A stretch of DNA of 64,000 bases from Pseudomonas sp. 10-1B (GTDB taxonomy: Bacteria > Pseudomonadota > Gammaproteobacteria > Pseudomonadales > Pseudomonadaceae). Both the position numbers and the translations under genes were made by a program. Positions 33,574 to 42,431 of the stretch are shown in pieces. The stretch lies in NCBI RefSeq assembly GCF_000935045.1, contig NZ_JYKS01000024.1, positions 80,463-144,462 on the forward strand, written 5' to 3'. Within the stretch, counting starts at the first letter, position 1; every line of letters begins with the position of its first letter. The notes under the pieces were generated by a model. It ran no database searches. It was given only the letters and a program-made list of their open reading frames with translations, and was not told the DNA's origin.

Positions 33574-34968
33574 ATGGCTGTCTACAACTACGACGTAGTG
33601 GTGCTGGGTTCCGGCCCGGCCGGGGAAGGTGCGGCAATGAACGCCGCCAAAGCAGGGCGCAAGGTGGCGATGGTCGACAGCCGTCGCCAGGTCGGGGGCA
33701 ACTGCACCCACCTGGGTACCATCCCGTCCAAGGCACTGCGTCACTCGGTGCGGCAGATCATGCAGTTCAACACCAACCCGATGTTCCGCGCCATCGGCGA
33801 GCCGCGCTGGTTCTCGTTCCCCGATGTGCTGAAAAGCGCCGAGAAGGTCATCGCCAAGCAAGTTGCATCGCGCACCGGCTACTACGCCCGTAACCGCGTC
33901 GACCTGTTCTTCGGCACCGGCAGCTTCGCCGACGAGCAAACCGTCGAAGTGGTGTGCCCGAACGGTGTGGTCGAGAAGCTCAATGCCAAGCACATCATCA
34001 TCGCCACCGGTTCGCGCCCGTACCGCCCGGCCGACATCGACTTCCACCACCCGCGCGTCTACGACAGCGATACCATCCTCAGCCTCAGCCACACCCCGCG
34101 CAAGCTGATCGTGTACGGTGCCGGCGTGATCGGTTGCGAATACGCATCGATCTTCAGTGGCCTGGGCGTGCTGGTAGAGCTGGTGGACAACCGTGGCCAG
34201 CTGCTGAGCTTCCTGGATTCGGAAATTTCCCAGGCGCTGAGCTACCACTTCAGCAACAACAACATCACCGTGCGTCACAACGAAGAGTATGAGCGCGTCG
34301 AGGGCCTGGACAACGGTGTGATCCTGCACCTGAAGTCAGGCAAGAAGATCAAGGCCGACGCTTTGCTGTGGTGCAACGGGCGTACCGGCAACACCGACAA
34401 GCTGGGCCTGGAAAACATCGGCATCAAGGTCAACAGCCGTGGCCAGATCGAGGTCGACGAAGCCTACCGCACCAGCGTGCCGAACATCTACGGCGCCGGT
34501 GACGTGATCGGTTGGCCGAGCCTGGCCAGTGCCGCCCATGACCAGGGCCGCTCCGCCGCCGGCAGCATCGTCGACAATGGCAGCTGGCGTTTCGTCAACG
34601 ACGTGCCTACCGGCATCTACACCATTCCGGAGATCAGCTCGATCGGCAAGAACGAGCAGGAGCTGACCCAGGCCAAGGTGCCGTACGAAGTGGGAAAGGC
34701 CTTCTTCAAGGGCATGGCCCGTGCGCAGATCGCCGGCGAGCCCCAGGGCATGCTGAAAATCCTGTTCCACCGCGAGACGCTGGAAGTGCTGGGTGTGCAC
34801 TGCTTCGGTTATCAGGCTTCGGAGATCGTCCATATCGGCCAGGCTGTGATGAACCAGCCGGGCGAGCAGAACAACCTGAAATACTTCGTCAACACCACGT
34901 TCAACTACCCGACCATGGCCGAAGCCTACCGGGTAGCTGCCTACGACGGCCTGAACCGGCTTTTTTGA
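33574..34968 (+). CDS. sthA: Soluble pyridine nucleotide transhydrogenase
   Basis: The 464-residue FAD enzyme transfers hydride between NADPH and NAD+, mostly reoxidising excess NADPH. It has the FAD motif VVLGSGPAGEGAA at the N-terminus, the NAD(P)-binding motif VYGAGVIGCEYASIFSGLG in the middle and a C-terminal dimerisation domain. The redox disulfide of lipoamide-dehydrogenase relatives is absent: GGNCTHLGTIPSKAL keeps only one of the two cysteines, as is typical of SthA. AAGGAG precedes ATG 33574, and nine upstream in-frame codons are not needed. Confidence 0.96.
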   Translation: MAVYNYDVVVLGSGPAGEGAAMNAAKAGRKVAMVDSRRQVGGNCTHLGTIPSKALRHSVRQIMQFNTNPMFRAIGEPRWFSFPDVLKSAEKVIAKQVASRTGYYARNRVDLFFGTGSFADEQTVEVVCPNGVVEKLNAKHIIIATGSRPYRPADIDFHHPRVYDSDTILSLSHTPRKLIVYGAGVIGCEYASIFSGLGVLVELVDNRGQLLSFLDSEISQALSYHFSNNNITVRHNEEYERVEGLDNGVILHLKSGKKIKADALLWCNGRTGNTDKLGLENIGIKVNSRGQIEVDEAYRTSVPNIYGAGDVIGWPSLASAAHDQGRSAAGSIVDNGSWRFVNDVPTGIYTIPEISSIGKNEQELTQAKVPYEVGKAFFKGMARAQIAGEPQGMLKILFHRETLEVLGVHCFGYQASEIVHIGQAVMNQPGEQNNLKYFVNTTFNYPTMAEAYRVAAYDGLNRLF

Positions 34969-34973
34969 GCGGC

Positions 34974-35000
34974 TCCGACCGGTGGCCTGAGCCGGTCGGA
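34974..35000. terminator. Inverted repeat after sthA
   Basis: TCCGACCGG (34974-34982) and CCGGTCGGA (34992-35000) are exact inverted arms with a nine-base loop. There is no T-run, so termination strength is uncertain. It lies between the convergent sthA and phosphodiesterase genes. Confidence 0.5.
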
Positions 35001-35016
35001 GAGACCGATTTCAACC

Positions 35017-35733
35017 CTACCCGAGGGTGGTCTTGGCCAAACCGGGAAAGTCTGTAATCAGGCTGTCCACGCCAAAATCAGCGAGCCGGCGCATCAGTGC
35101 CGGTTCGTTGACCGTCCATACCGACACGTGCAAACCCTGGCCCTGCGCTTTCAGCAGGCGCTCGGGTGTGCACAGTGTCCAGTTCAATGCCAGCAGTTCG
35201 CAGCCATAGTTCTGCGCCACTTTCAGTGGGTCGAGCCAGGCATATTCGGCCACCAGCCCGCGTTTCACGTCTGGCACCAGTTCCTGGGCGGCGCCCAGCA
35301 CTTCGCGTGAGCTGGAGGTGATGGTCACCTTGTCCAGCAGGCCGTACTGCTGGGCCAGTTCGCGGATCGCCAGCACGGTGCTGGCCGCACGGGTGCGCGA
35401 GGCGCTTTTCACTTCCAGTTGCCAATGCTCGAACGGGCATTTTGCGAACAGTTCTTCCAGTTTCGGGATGGGGCAGGGCTGCACGTGGCCCGGGCCGCCT
35501 TTGCGGGCATCGATCTTGACCAGTTCGGCGGCCGAGTGCTCGACCACCTTGCCGCGTTTGCCAGTGGTGCGTTTGAGCGTGGGGTCGTGGATCACCATCA
35601 GCTCGTTGTCGGCCGACAGGTGCAGGTCCAGCTCGCAGCGGGTGACGCCGTGGGCCAGGCACTGCTGGAAGCTGGTCAGGGTGTTTTCGGGTGCTTCGCC
35701 CTTGGCGCCGCGATGGCCGTAGATCAGGGTCAC
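35017..35733 (-). CDS. Glycerophosphodiester phosphodiesterase, cytoplasmic type
   Basis: The 238-residue GDPD TIM-barrel enzyme has the metal and substrate motifs GHRGAKGEAPENTL at the N-terminus, CELDLHLSADNELMVIHD and KRTTG, and the closing strand VSVWTVNEPALM followed by GVDSLITDFP. It hydrolyses glycerophosphodiesters to glycerol-3-phosphate and an alcohol. No signal peptide is seen, so it resembles cytoplasmic UgpQ rather than periplasmic GlpQ. It is followed on the same strand by nothing else and lies 31 bases downstream of the PilZ gene. Confidence 0.9.
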   Translation of the reverse strand: MTLIYGHRGAKGEAPENTLTSFQQCLAHGVTRCELDLHLSADNELMVIHDPTLKRTTGKRGKVVEHSAAELVKIDARKGGPGHVQPCPIPKLEELFAKCPFEHWQLEVKSASRTRAASTVLAIRELAQQYGLLDKVTITSSSREVLGAAQELVPDVKRGLVAEYAWLDPLKVAQNYGCELLALNWTLCTPERLLKAQGQGLHVSVWTVNEPALMRRLADFGVDSLITDFPGLAKTTLG

Positions 35734-35764
35734 GTTCGTTCCTTCAAATCAGAGAAAAATTGGC

Positions 35765-36349
35765 TCAGGAGGCGGGGTCGTTCTGTTCCAGCTGCTGGCG
35801 CCGTTGTTGTTGCTGGCGCTGCAGGATGTAGCGGGCCAGCAGTTGCCGTTGGGCGTCGGTCATGTCGATGAATTCGGTGCCGACCTCGAAACCGCCGCCT
35901 GGGCGCGGGTCGCAATGGGTGACTTTGCCGCGCAGCAGCAGGCCATGGGCGCGCGGCATCAGCACCATTTTCACTTTTACCCGGGTGCCGGCGGCAATCT
36001 GCGTGGCTTGCGCGAACTCGATGCCACCTTCGGAGATCACCACCGGCAGGGGCTGGCCGACTTCGCCCAGCAGGGTCTGGGCAACCACCGCGCTGAGCAG
36101 GTCGAGGCGTTTGTTCTGCGCCCGCAGGAAGGCGGCGAGGGTGCGGTCCTTGTCGCTCAGCTGGCGCAGCAGGTGCTGTGACTCGAAGTCGGACAGGTGC
36201 AGTTCACTGAGCAGGTTGAACAGCGGCGAATCATCTTGCAACACATCTGGGTCAAGGGCTTCGGCCGCGCTGAGAGGGCTGATTTGAAGTGCGATCCGAT
36301 CTTCGATGCGGTAGTATTCGCGGCGATCTTCTTCGTCTAATGTCGTCAT
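35765..36349 (-). CDS. PilZ-domain protein
   Basis: The 194-residue protein begins MTTLDEEDRREYYRIEDRIA. The RREYYR segment resembles the N-terminal arginine motif of PilZ domains, and the later VISEGGIEFAQ matches the (D/N)xSxxG motif with the first Asp replaced. A helical insertion of about 90 residues lies between these parts (DFESQHLLRQLSDKDRTL), followed by a Gln-rich tail (LQRQQQQRRQQLEQ). PilZ proteins bind cyclic di-GMP; whether this one does is uncertain because the Ser motif is not perfect. It runs 31 bases ahead of the phosphodiesterase gene and is divergent from lolC. Confidence 0.75.
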   Translation of the reverse strand: MTTLDEEDRREYYRIEDRIALQISPLSAAEALDPDVLQDDSPLFNLLSELHLSDFESQHLLRQLSDKDRTLAAFLRAQNKRLDLLSAVVAQTLLGEVGQPLPVVISEGGIEFAQATQIAAGTRVKVKMVLMPRAHGLLLRGKVTHCDPRPGGGFEVGTEFIDMTDAQRQLLARYILQRQQQQRRQQLEQNDPAS

Positions 36350-36442
36350 GGCGAACCCAAGGTAGCGGCGGTGGTCCGAGTGTAAAGCCGCCGTAGGCGC
36401 CTCGCCACAAGGACGTTCCCTTTCATCCGAACAAGCCCCGAC

Positions 36443-37693
36443 ATGTTCAGACCTCTTTTCGCATTCATCGGCACGCGTTATACCCGTGCCAAACGTCGCA
36501 ATCACTTCGTCTCGTTCATTTCCCTGACCTCGATGATCGGCCTCGCCCTGGGCGTGGTGGTGATGATCGTGGTGTTGTCGGTGATGAACGGGTTCGACCA
36601 CGAGATGCGCACCCGCGTGTTGGGCATGATTCCCCATGCCACGCTGGAGAGCGGCCAGCCCATTGCCGACTGGCCTGCCCTTGCCCAACAAGTAAAGCAG
36701 AATCCGCAGGTGCTGGCGGTTGCGCCCTTTACCCAGATGCAGGGCCTGCTGACCCATGACGGCAAGGTGCAGAAGGTGCTGCTCAACGGCATCGACCCGG
36801 CCCGCGAGCGCGAGGTGTCGATCATCGACAACTTCGTTCAGCAAGGCCGCCTCGACCAGCTGGCTCCGGGCGAGTGGGGCATCATGATCGGCGACAAGGC
36901 CGCCGCCAAGCTGGGCGTGGCCATCGGTGACAAACTCACCTTCGTCGCCCCCGAGGTCAGCGTGACCCCGGCCGGCATGTTCCCGCGCATGAAGCGCTTC
37001 ACCGTGGTCGGCACCTTCCACGTGGGCGCGGGCGAGATCGACGGTTACCTGGGCCTGACCAACATCGCCGACCTGTCGCGCCTGCACCGCTGGAAGCCCG
37101 ACCAGGTACAGGGCCTGCGCCTGAAGTTCGACGACCTGTTCCAGGCGCCGCGGGTGGCCTGGGACATCGCCCAGCGCCTGGGCGACCAGGAATTCTACAG
37201 CCGTGACTGGACCCGTACCCACGGCAACCTGTACCAGGCAATCCGCATGGAAAAGGCCATGATCGGCCTGCTGTTGCTGCTGATCGTGGCGGTGGCGGCG
37301 TTCAACATCATTTCCACCCTGGTGATGGTGGTCAACGACAAGCGCGGCGACATCGCCATCCTGCGTACCTTGGGCGCCACGCCCGGGCAGATCATGCTCA
37401 TCTTCATGGTCCAGGGCACGGTGATCGGGGTGATCGGTACCTTGATCGGCGCCGTGGTCGGGATCGTCGCCGCGCTGAATGTGAGCGCGGTGATCGCCGG
37501 CATCGAGAAACTGATCGGGCACAAGTTCCTCAACGCCGACGTGTACTTCATCGATTACCTGCCGTCGCAGATCCAGGCCCAGGACGTGTACATGGTCTGT
37601 GGTGCGGCGCTGGTCCTGAGTTTCTTCGCCACCCTGTACCCGGCCTGGCGTGCGGCCCGCACCCAGCCTGCAGAGGCGCTACGTTATGAGTGA
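36443..37693 (+). CDS. lolC: Lipoprotein-releasing ABC transporter permease LolC
   Basis: The 416-residue inner-membrane protein has four membrane helices: one near residues 20-45 (MIGLALGVVVMIVVLSVMNG), then a large periplasmic domain (about 50-265), then three C-terminal helices (LLLLLIVAVAAFNIISTLVM, LIFMVQGTVIGVIGTLIGAV and the last near 380-400). The cytoplasmic coupling loop contains RGDIAILRTLGATPGQIM. With LolD and LolE it extracts lipoproteins from the inner membrane and hands them to LolA. Two LolC/E homologues flank lolD here; the first is called lolC by order. Confidence 0.92.
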   Translation: MFRPLFAFIGTRYTRAKRRNHFVSFISLTSMIGLALGVVVMIVVLSVMNGFDHEMRTRVLGMIPHATLESGQPIADWPALAQQVKQNPQVLAVAPFTQMQGLLTHDGKVQKVLLNGIDPAREREVSIIDNFVQQGRLDQLAPGEWGIMIGDKAAAKLGVAIGDKLTFVAPEVSVTPAGMFPRMKRFTVVGTFHVGAGEIDGYLGLTNIADLSRLHRWKPDQVQGLRLKFDDLFQAPRVAWDIAQRLGDQEFYSRDWTRTHGNLYQAIRMEKAMIGLLLLLIVAVAAFNIISTLVMVVNDKRGDIAILRTLGATPGQIMLIFMVQGTVIGVIGTLIGAVVGIVAALNVSAVIAGIEKLIGHKFLNADVYFIDYLPSQIQAQDVYMVCGAALVLSFFATLYPAWRAARTQPAEALRYE

Positions 37694-38384
37694 GTCGCGC
37701 ATGAGTGATAAAGCCGTTCTGAGTTGCCGCAACCTGGGCAAGTCCTACGACGAGGGCCCGGAGTCGGTGCAGGTGCTGTCCGGGCTCAACCTCGAGCTGC
37801 ACGCCGGCGAGCGGGTGGCCATCGTCGGCAGTTCCGGCTCGGGCAAGAGTACCTTGCTCAACCTGCTGGGCGGCCTCGACCGGCCGACCCAGGGCAGTGT
37901 CTGGCTGGCTGGCGAAGAGCTGTCGGCGCTGGGCGAGCGTGCCCGTGGCCTGCTGCGCAACCGTGAGCTGGGCTTTGTCTACCAGTTTCATCACCTATTG
38001 CCGGAATTCACCGCCATCGAGAACGTGTGCATGCCGCTGCTGATCGGCCGCACGCCCATCCCCGAGGCCCGTGAGCGTGCCGAGGCGCTGCTCAAGCGCG
38101 TGGGTCTGGGCCACCGCTTCAATCACAAGCCGGCCGAGCTGTCTGGCGGGGAGCGCCAGCGCGTGGCGATTGCCCGGGCGCTGGTCAACCGCCCAGGCCT
38201 GGTGATGCTCGACGAGCCGACCGGCAACCTCGACCACCACACCGCCCAGGGCATCCAGGAACTGATGCAAGAACTGTCCAGCGCTTCGCGCACCGCGTTC
38301 CTGGTGGTCACCCACGACCTCAACCTGGCGCGGCAGATGGACCGTGTATTGAAACTCGACGACGGCCATCTGGTGGCGATCTGA
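37686..38384 (+). CDS. lolD: Lipoprotein-releasing ABC transporter ATPase LolD
   Basis: The 232-residue ABC ATPase has Walker A GSSGSGKSTLL, Q-loop region GFVYQFHHLLPEFTAIENV, signature LSGGERQRVAIARAL, Walker B LVMLDEPTGNLD and switch His in VVTHDL. It powers lipoprotein release by LolCE. ATG 37686 overlaps the lolC stop by eight bases and has AGAGG upstream. A second in-frame ATG at 37701 (MSDKAVLSC) would also give a complete domain. Confidence 0.95.
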   Translation: MSESRMSDKAVLSCRNLGKSYDEGPESVQVLSGLNLELHAGERVAIVGSSGSGKSTLLNLLGGLDRPTQGSVWLAGEELSALGERARGLLRNRELGFVYQFHHLLPEFTAIENVCMPLLIGRTPIPEARERAEALLKRVGLGHRFNHKPAELSGGERQRVAIARALVNRPGLVMLDEPTGNLDHHTAQGIQELMQELSSASRTAFLVVTHDLNLARQMDRVLKLDDGHLVAI

Positions 38385-38444
38385 TCGACTGCACGGGGTG
38401 GCAGGTGCCGCCCCGTTTTCCTGTTTTCATTGGGTGTTTTGTTC

Positions 38445-39686
38445 ATGTTCAGACCCTTGCCCATCTTCATCGGCGCACGCTACACCCGAGCCAAGCGCCG
38501 CAACCACTTCATCTCGTTCATCTCGATGACCTCGATGATCGGCCTGTCGCTGGGCGTGCTGGCGATGATCGTGGTGCTGTCGGTGATGAACGGCTTCCAG
38601 CGTGAAATGAGCTCGCGCATCCTCGGCCTGGTGCCGCATGCCGCCATCCTCGGCGTGCAGCCGCTGGACGACTGGCACAAGGTGGCCGACGCGGCCATGC
38701 AGAACCCGGCGGTAATGGCAGCAGCGCCGATTACCGAAATGGAGGGCATGCTGTCGTACAAGGGGGCGATGCAGCCGATCCAGGTCAGCGGTATCGACCC
38801 GGCCGAGGAGGGCAAGGTCTCGATCGTTGGCCAGCACATCGTCCAGGGCCGCCTGCAGGACCTGCAGGCGGGCGAGTTCGGCGTGGTCATCGGCGATCTG
38901 ACCGCGCGGCGCTTTCGCCTGAACACCGGCGACAAGCTGACTCTGATCGTGCCGGAGATCAGCAAGGAGCCGGGCGGTATCACCCCGCGCATGCAGCGCC
39001 TGACCGTGGTCGGCATCTTCAAGGTCGGTGCCGAGCTCGATGGCTCCCAGGCCTATATCCATGTGGCCGACGCCGCTGAGATGCAGCGCTGGGCGCCGGG
39101 CCAGGTGCAGGGCGTGCGCCTGAAACTGCACGACCTGTATGCCGCGCCGCAGGTGTCCAAGGCCGTGGCCGCCGGGCTCGGCGACGCCTACCGCGCCGAT
39201 GACTGGTCGCACACCCAGGGCAGCCTGTTCAGCGCCATGAAGATGGAAAAGACCATGATTGGCCTGCTGCTGATGATGATCATCGCGGTGGCGGCGTTCA
39301 ACATCATCGCCACCCTGGTGATGGTGGTGAACGACAAGGGGCCGGACATCGCCATCCTGCGTACCCTGGGCGCCACGCCAGCGCAGATCATGGGCACGTT
39401 CATGGTCCAGGGCAGCTTGATCGGCATTGTCGGGACGCTGATCGGCGGAGTGCTGGGGGTGATCGCGGCGTTCAACGTCAGCCAGATCGTCGGTTGGCTG
39501 GAGCGGGTGAGCGGGCAGCACATCTTTACTTCGGATGTGTACTTCATCAGCAGCTTGCCGTCGCAGTTGCAGTGGGGGGATGTGGCGATCATCTGTACCG
39601 CTGGGCTGGTGATGAGCTTTTTGGCGACCATTTACCCGGCCTATCGGGCATCGCAGGTGCAGCCGGCGATTGGCCTGGCGGTCTGA
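38445..39686 (+). CDS. lolE: Lipoprotein-releasing ABC transporter permease LolE
   Basis: The 413-residue protein is a close relative of the upstream LolC with the same layout: N-terminal helix (MIGLSLGVLAMIVVLSVMNG), periplasmic domain, and C-terminal helices (LLLMMIIAVAAFNIIATLVM). The coupling loop is GPDIAILRTLGATPAQIM. It is the third gene of the lolCDE operon, 60 bases after lolD. The two permeases are clearly paralogous; their starts MFRPLFAFIGTRYTRAKRRN and MFRPLPIFIGARYTRAKRRN are nearly identical. Confidence 0.92.
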   Translation: MFRPLPIFIGARYTRAKRRNHFISFISMTSMIGLSLGVLAMIVVLSVMNGFQREMSSRILGLVPHAAILGVQPLDDWHKVADAAMQNPAVMAAAPITEMEGMLSYKGAMQPIQVSGIDPAEEGKVSIVGQHIVQGRLQDLQAGEFGVVIGDLTARRFRLNTGDKLTLIVPEISKEPGGITPRMQRLTVVGIFKVGAELDGSQAYIHVADAAEMQRWAPGQVQGVRLKLHDLYAAPQVSKAVAAGLGDAYRADDWSHTQGSLFSAMKMEKTMIGLLLMMIIAVAAFNIIATLVMVVNDKGPDIAILRTLGATPAQIMGTFMVQGSLIGIVGTLIGGVLGVIAAFNVSQIVGWLERVSGQHIFTSDVYFISSLPSQLQWGDVAIICTAGLVMSFLATIYPAYRASQVQPAIGLAV

Positions 39687-39689
39687 ATA

Positions 39690-40091
39690 ACATCTGAGGG
39701 CCTAATCGCCGGCAAGCCAGCTCCCACAGGATTGCATCAAGGCCAAGGCCTGCGCTGTACCTGTGGGAGATCACCCAGCCCTATGGGCTGCGCTGTCGCG
39801 CAGAGAACTCAATTCGTAAGCGCGACGCGGCCTCTGTGGGAGCGGGCGTGCCCGCGAAGAATCCAACGCGGTGGATGGCACCGGCTGCGCCGGTGTTCGC
39901 GGCGGTTCGACGCCTCGACACGCCCGCTCCCACAGAACCCCTGCTAAATCAATAAGTTATCTGTTGTTCTATGAGAGTTGGCTTGCCGGCGATTGGTTCT
40001 CACAGGATTGCATCAAGGCCAAGGCCTGCGCTGTGGGAGCTGGCTTGTCGTGGCGACGAACCGCGGCGATGGGCTGCAAAGCAGCCCCGTT
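39690..40091. repeat. REP/BOX cluster after lolE
   Basis: No gene is present. REP-like units lie at about 39700-39730, 39758-39770, 39834-39935, 39971-40006 and 40030-40048. The 39834-39935 unit is a BOX-like element with a GCACCGGCTGCGCCGGTG hairpin inside two arms, the right arm enlarged by a 23-base insert relative to the left. A 34-base segment at 39725-39758 is repeated exactly at 40001-40034. Confidence 0.8.
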
Positions 40092-41441
40092 TCACTGGCC
40101 TTCAGTGAACTCGATCACGAACCGGGTCCAGCCATCCGCACACTCCGCCCGAATGCTCCCGCCATGGGCCTGCACGATCGAGCGGGTAATCGCCAGGCCC
40201 AGCCCGGCATGCTCGCTACTGCCTTCCCGCCGTGCCGGGTCCACCCGGTAGAAGCGGTCGAACAATCGAGGTAAGGCAGCCGCTTCGATGGCCGCTCCGG
40301 TATTGGCTACGCTGATCCTTGGCCCTGGCTCCAGCGTCACTCGGATCTGCCCGCCCGCCGGGGTAAAGCGCAAGGCGTTATCCAGCAGGTTGGACAGCGC
40401 CCGGCGCAGCATGTGCCGGTCACCGTGCAGCACGGCTTCACCCTCGCGCAGCAGCTGCACCTCGCTGTCCTCGGCCAGCGGTGCGTAGTACTCCAGCAGC
40501 GCATCCACCTCTTCATGCAGCGCCAGTGGCGCTTGCCCCGGCACCAGCAGGCCGTGGTCGGCCTTGGCCAGGAACAGCATGTCGTTGATCATCTGCGCCA
40601 TCCATTGCAGTTCCTCCAGGTTGCCGTGCAGGGCCTCGCGGTATTCCTCGAGGCTGCGCGGGCGGGTGAGGGTGACCTGGGTGTGGGTCAGCAGGTTGGA
40701 CAGCGGTGTGCGCAGCTCGTGGGCGATGTCGGCAGAGAATGCCGACAGACGCTGGAAGGCATCGTCCAGGCGCTGCAGCATGGCGTTCATGGCTGTCGCC
40801 AGTTCGGCCAGCTCTTCGGGCATCTGCGCTACCGGCAGGCGGGTGGTGAGCGAGCGTGCCGAGACGCTGGCGGCCACCTGGCCCATCTGCCGCAAGGGGC
40901 GCAGCCCGCTGCGCGCGGCCCAGGCACCGAGCAGTGCCGTGGCCAGCGCCGACAGGCCGACGGTCAGCCAGATCAGGCGTTGCATGCCCTGCAGGAAATG
41001 CTGGTGGTGGGTAATGTCGAGGTACAGGGTCAATTGTGGCGACTGCGGGCTGTCTTGCGCCAGGAGCACAGCCAGGCTGCGGTAGTCGGTGCCTTGCGCA
41101 TGCAGGGTCGCCAGCCCGGCGGGCAGCGGCACCTTGGGCAACCCCGTGCGGCTTTCGAACCAAATGGCATCGTCGCCGCCGCTGATGCGTAGGGCCAGGT
41201 CGGCCTGGTGGCTCAGCTCATCGCGCAGGGCGGGGAGGCGGGCCTGCAGTTCGGCCGGGCTGGTGAGGCCGGCCAACTGCGTGCGCAGCAGCGACAGGCG
41301 CGAGTCCAGCAGTTGTTGGTCCAGTTCGACGAAGTGCTGCTCGCTGGCTCGGCTGAACAACAGGCCGGCACCCAGCGATACCGCGGCGGTGCAGGCGGCG
41401 AACAGCAGGGCCAGGCGGCTGCTGAGGGAAACCCGGCGCAT
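40092..41441 (-). CDS. cinS: Copper-responsive sensor histidine kinase CinS
   Basis: The 449-residue heavy-metal-type sensor kinase has an N-terminal helix (about 8-30), a periplasmic domain to about 155, a second helix (LIWLTVGLSALATALLGAWA), a HAMP linker, and the kinase core with H241 in ADIAHELRTPLSNLLTH. Later come N-box (RRALSNLLDNALRF) and G-boxes (VANTGAAI, GLGLAITRSIV). Context (cinR upstream, cinA and queF beyond) matches the CinRS copper system of P. putida. Its ATG overlaps the cinR stop by one base (TGATG), and 48 upstream in-frame codons lie inside cinR in another frame. Confidence 0.88.
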   Translation of the reverse strand: MRRVSLSSRLALLFAACTAAVSLGAGLLFSRASEQHFVELDQQLLDSRLSLLRTQLAGLTSPAELQARLPALRDELSHQADLALRISGGDDAIWFESRTGLPKVPLPAGLATLHAQGTDYRSLAVLLAQDSPQSPQLTLYLDITHHQHFLQGMQRLIWLTVGLSALATALLGAWAARSGLRPLRQMGQVAASVSARSLTTRLPVAQMPEELAELATAMNAMLQRLDDAFQRLSAFSADIAHELRTPLSNLLTHTQVTLTRPRSLEEYREALHGNLEELQWMAQMINDMLFLAKADHGLLVPGQAPLALHEEVDALLEYYAPLAEDSEVQLLREGEAVLHGDRHMLRRALSNLLDNALRFTPAGGQIRVTLEPGPRISVANTGAAIEAAALPRLFDRFYRVDPARREGSSEHAGLGLAITRSIVQAHGGSIRAECADGWTRFVIEFTEGQ

Positions 41442-42121
41442 CACTCGGCGCGCTCTTCGAGTACATAACCCATGCCGCGCACGGTGTGGATCAGCTTGTT
41501 GGGATGCGGGTCGTCGATCTTCAGGCGCAAGCGGCGGATCGCCACTTCGATCACATTGGTGTCGCTGTCGAAATTCATGTCCCACACCTGCGATGCGATC
41601 AGCGATTTGGGCAATACCTCGCCCTGGCGGCGCAGCAGCAATTCGAGCAGGGCGAACTCCTTGGCGGTCAGGTCGATGCGCTGGCCAGCGCGCTCGGCGC
41701 GGCGACGGATCAGGTCCAGGCGCAGGTCGGCCAGGCCCAGGGTGGTGTCCTGGCTGGGGCTGGTGCCACGGCGCAGCAGGCTACGCACCCGCGCCAGCAG
41801 TTCGGAGAAGGCGAATGGCTTGACCAGGTAATCGTCGGCGCCTAGCTCCAGGCCGTGCACCCGGTCCTCGACGGCGTCGCGGGCGGTGAGGAACAGCACC
41901 GGTGTGTCCAGGCCAGCCTGGCGCACGGCCTGGAGGATCTGCCAGCCGTCACGGCCGGGCAGCATCACGTCGAGGATCAGCAGGTCGTGGTCGCCGGTCA
42001 AGGCCAGGAACTGGCCGGTTTCGCCATCGGTGGCCAGCTCGGTGGCAAAGCCGGCCTCGCTCAGGCCCAGGCTCAGGTATTGGCCGGTACGGGCCTGGTC
42101 TTCGACGATCAGCAGTTTCAT
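41441..42121 (-). CDS. cinR: OmpR/CusR-type response regulator CinR
   Basis: The 226-residue regulator has a receiver domain with phospho-acceptor D51 (LILDVMLPGRDGW) and K in DDYLVKPFAF, and a C-terminal winged helix (about 125-220, with LPKSLIASQVWDMNFDSDTN and the end motif HTVRGMGYVLE). It is the heavy-metal branch of the OmpR family (CusR/CopR). In P. putida, CinR activates cinAQ in response to copper; a CusR-like box stands before the divergent cinA. It is followed by the overlapping cinS. Confidence 0.9.
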   Translation of the reverse strand: MKLLIVEDQARTGQYLSLGLSEAGFATELATDGETGQFLALTGDHDLLILDVMLPGRDGWQILQAVRQAGLDTPVLFLTARDAVEDRVHGLELGADDYLVKPFAFSELLARVRSLLRRGTSPSQDTTLGLADLRLDLIRRRAERAGQRIDLTAKEFALLELLLRRQGEVLPKSLIASQVWDMNFDSDTNVIEVAIRRLRLKIDDPHPNKLIHTVRGMGYVLEERAE

Positions 42122-42154
42122 GTATTTACCAACATGTCAGGGGAGGCACGGTCA

Positions 42155-42241
42155 CTGTGGGAGCGGGCATGCCCGCGAACGGGCGACCGCGGTGGATGGC
42201 ACGGGCTTTGCCCGTGTTCGCGGGCATGCCCGCTCCCACAG
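42155..42241. repeat. REP/BOX pair upstream of cinR
   Basis: Arms 42155-42180 and 42216-42241 are exact 26-base reverse complements with a small ACGGGCTTTGCCCGT hairpin in the loop. It begins 34 bases before the cinR start, between gene and the probable promoter region, so it may lie in the cinR leader RNA. Confidence 0.8.
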
Positions 42242-42345
42242 AGATAGCGCAACCTTCTGGATCTTGAGCAAGGCACTTGTCCCTGCCGGGTTTGTCCAGG
42301 GCTTTGGCGGAAATGATACGTGACGATGTGCCCGCTCGGCCAAGC

Positions 42346-42359
42346 TGACAAAGTTGTAA
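42346..42359. promoter_or_regulatory. CusR/CinR-type copper box
   Basis: TGACAA-AG-TTGTAA matches the CusR-type palindrome TGACAA-NN-TTGTCA at all but one position. It lies between the divergent cinR and cinA genes, 72 bases before the cinA start, and is the best candidate for the CinR binding site. Confidence 0.65.
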
Positions 42360-42431
42360 TCTCCCTGTCAGGTAGCTGCCAGTCGCCCTGACTAAGGTGG
42401 TCTCATCCCGTTGTGTATTCCCGGAGTCATC

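Noticed and set aside
39690..40050. Possible CRISPR array
   Set aside because: The repeats are palindromic REP/BOX units with irregular spacing and no unique equal-length spacers, and there is no cas gene.
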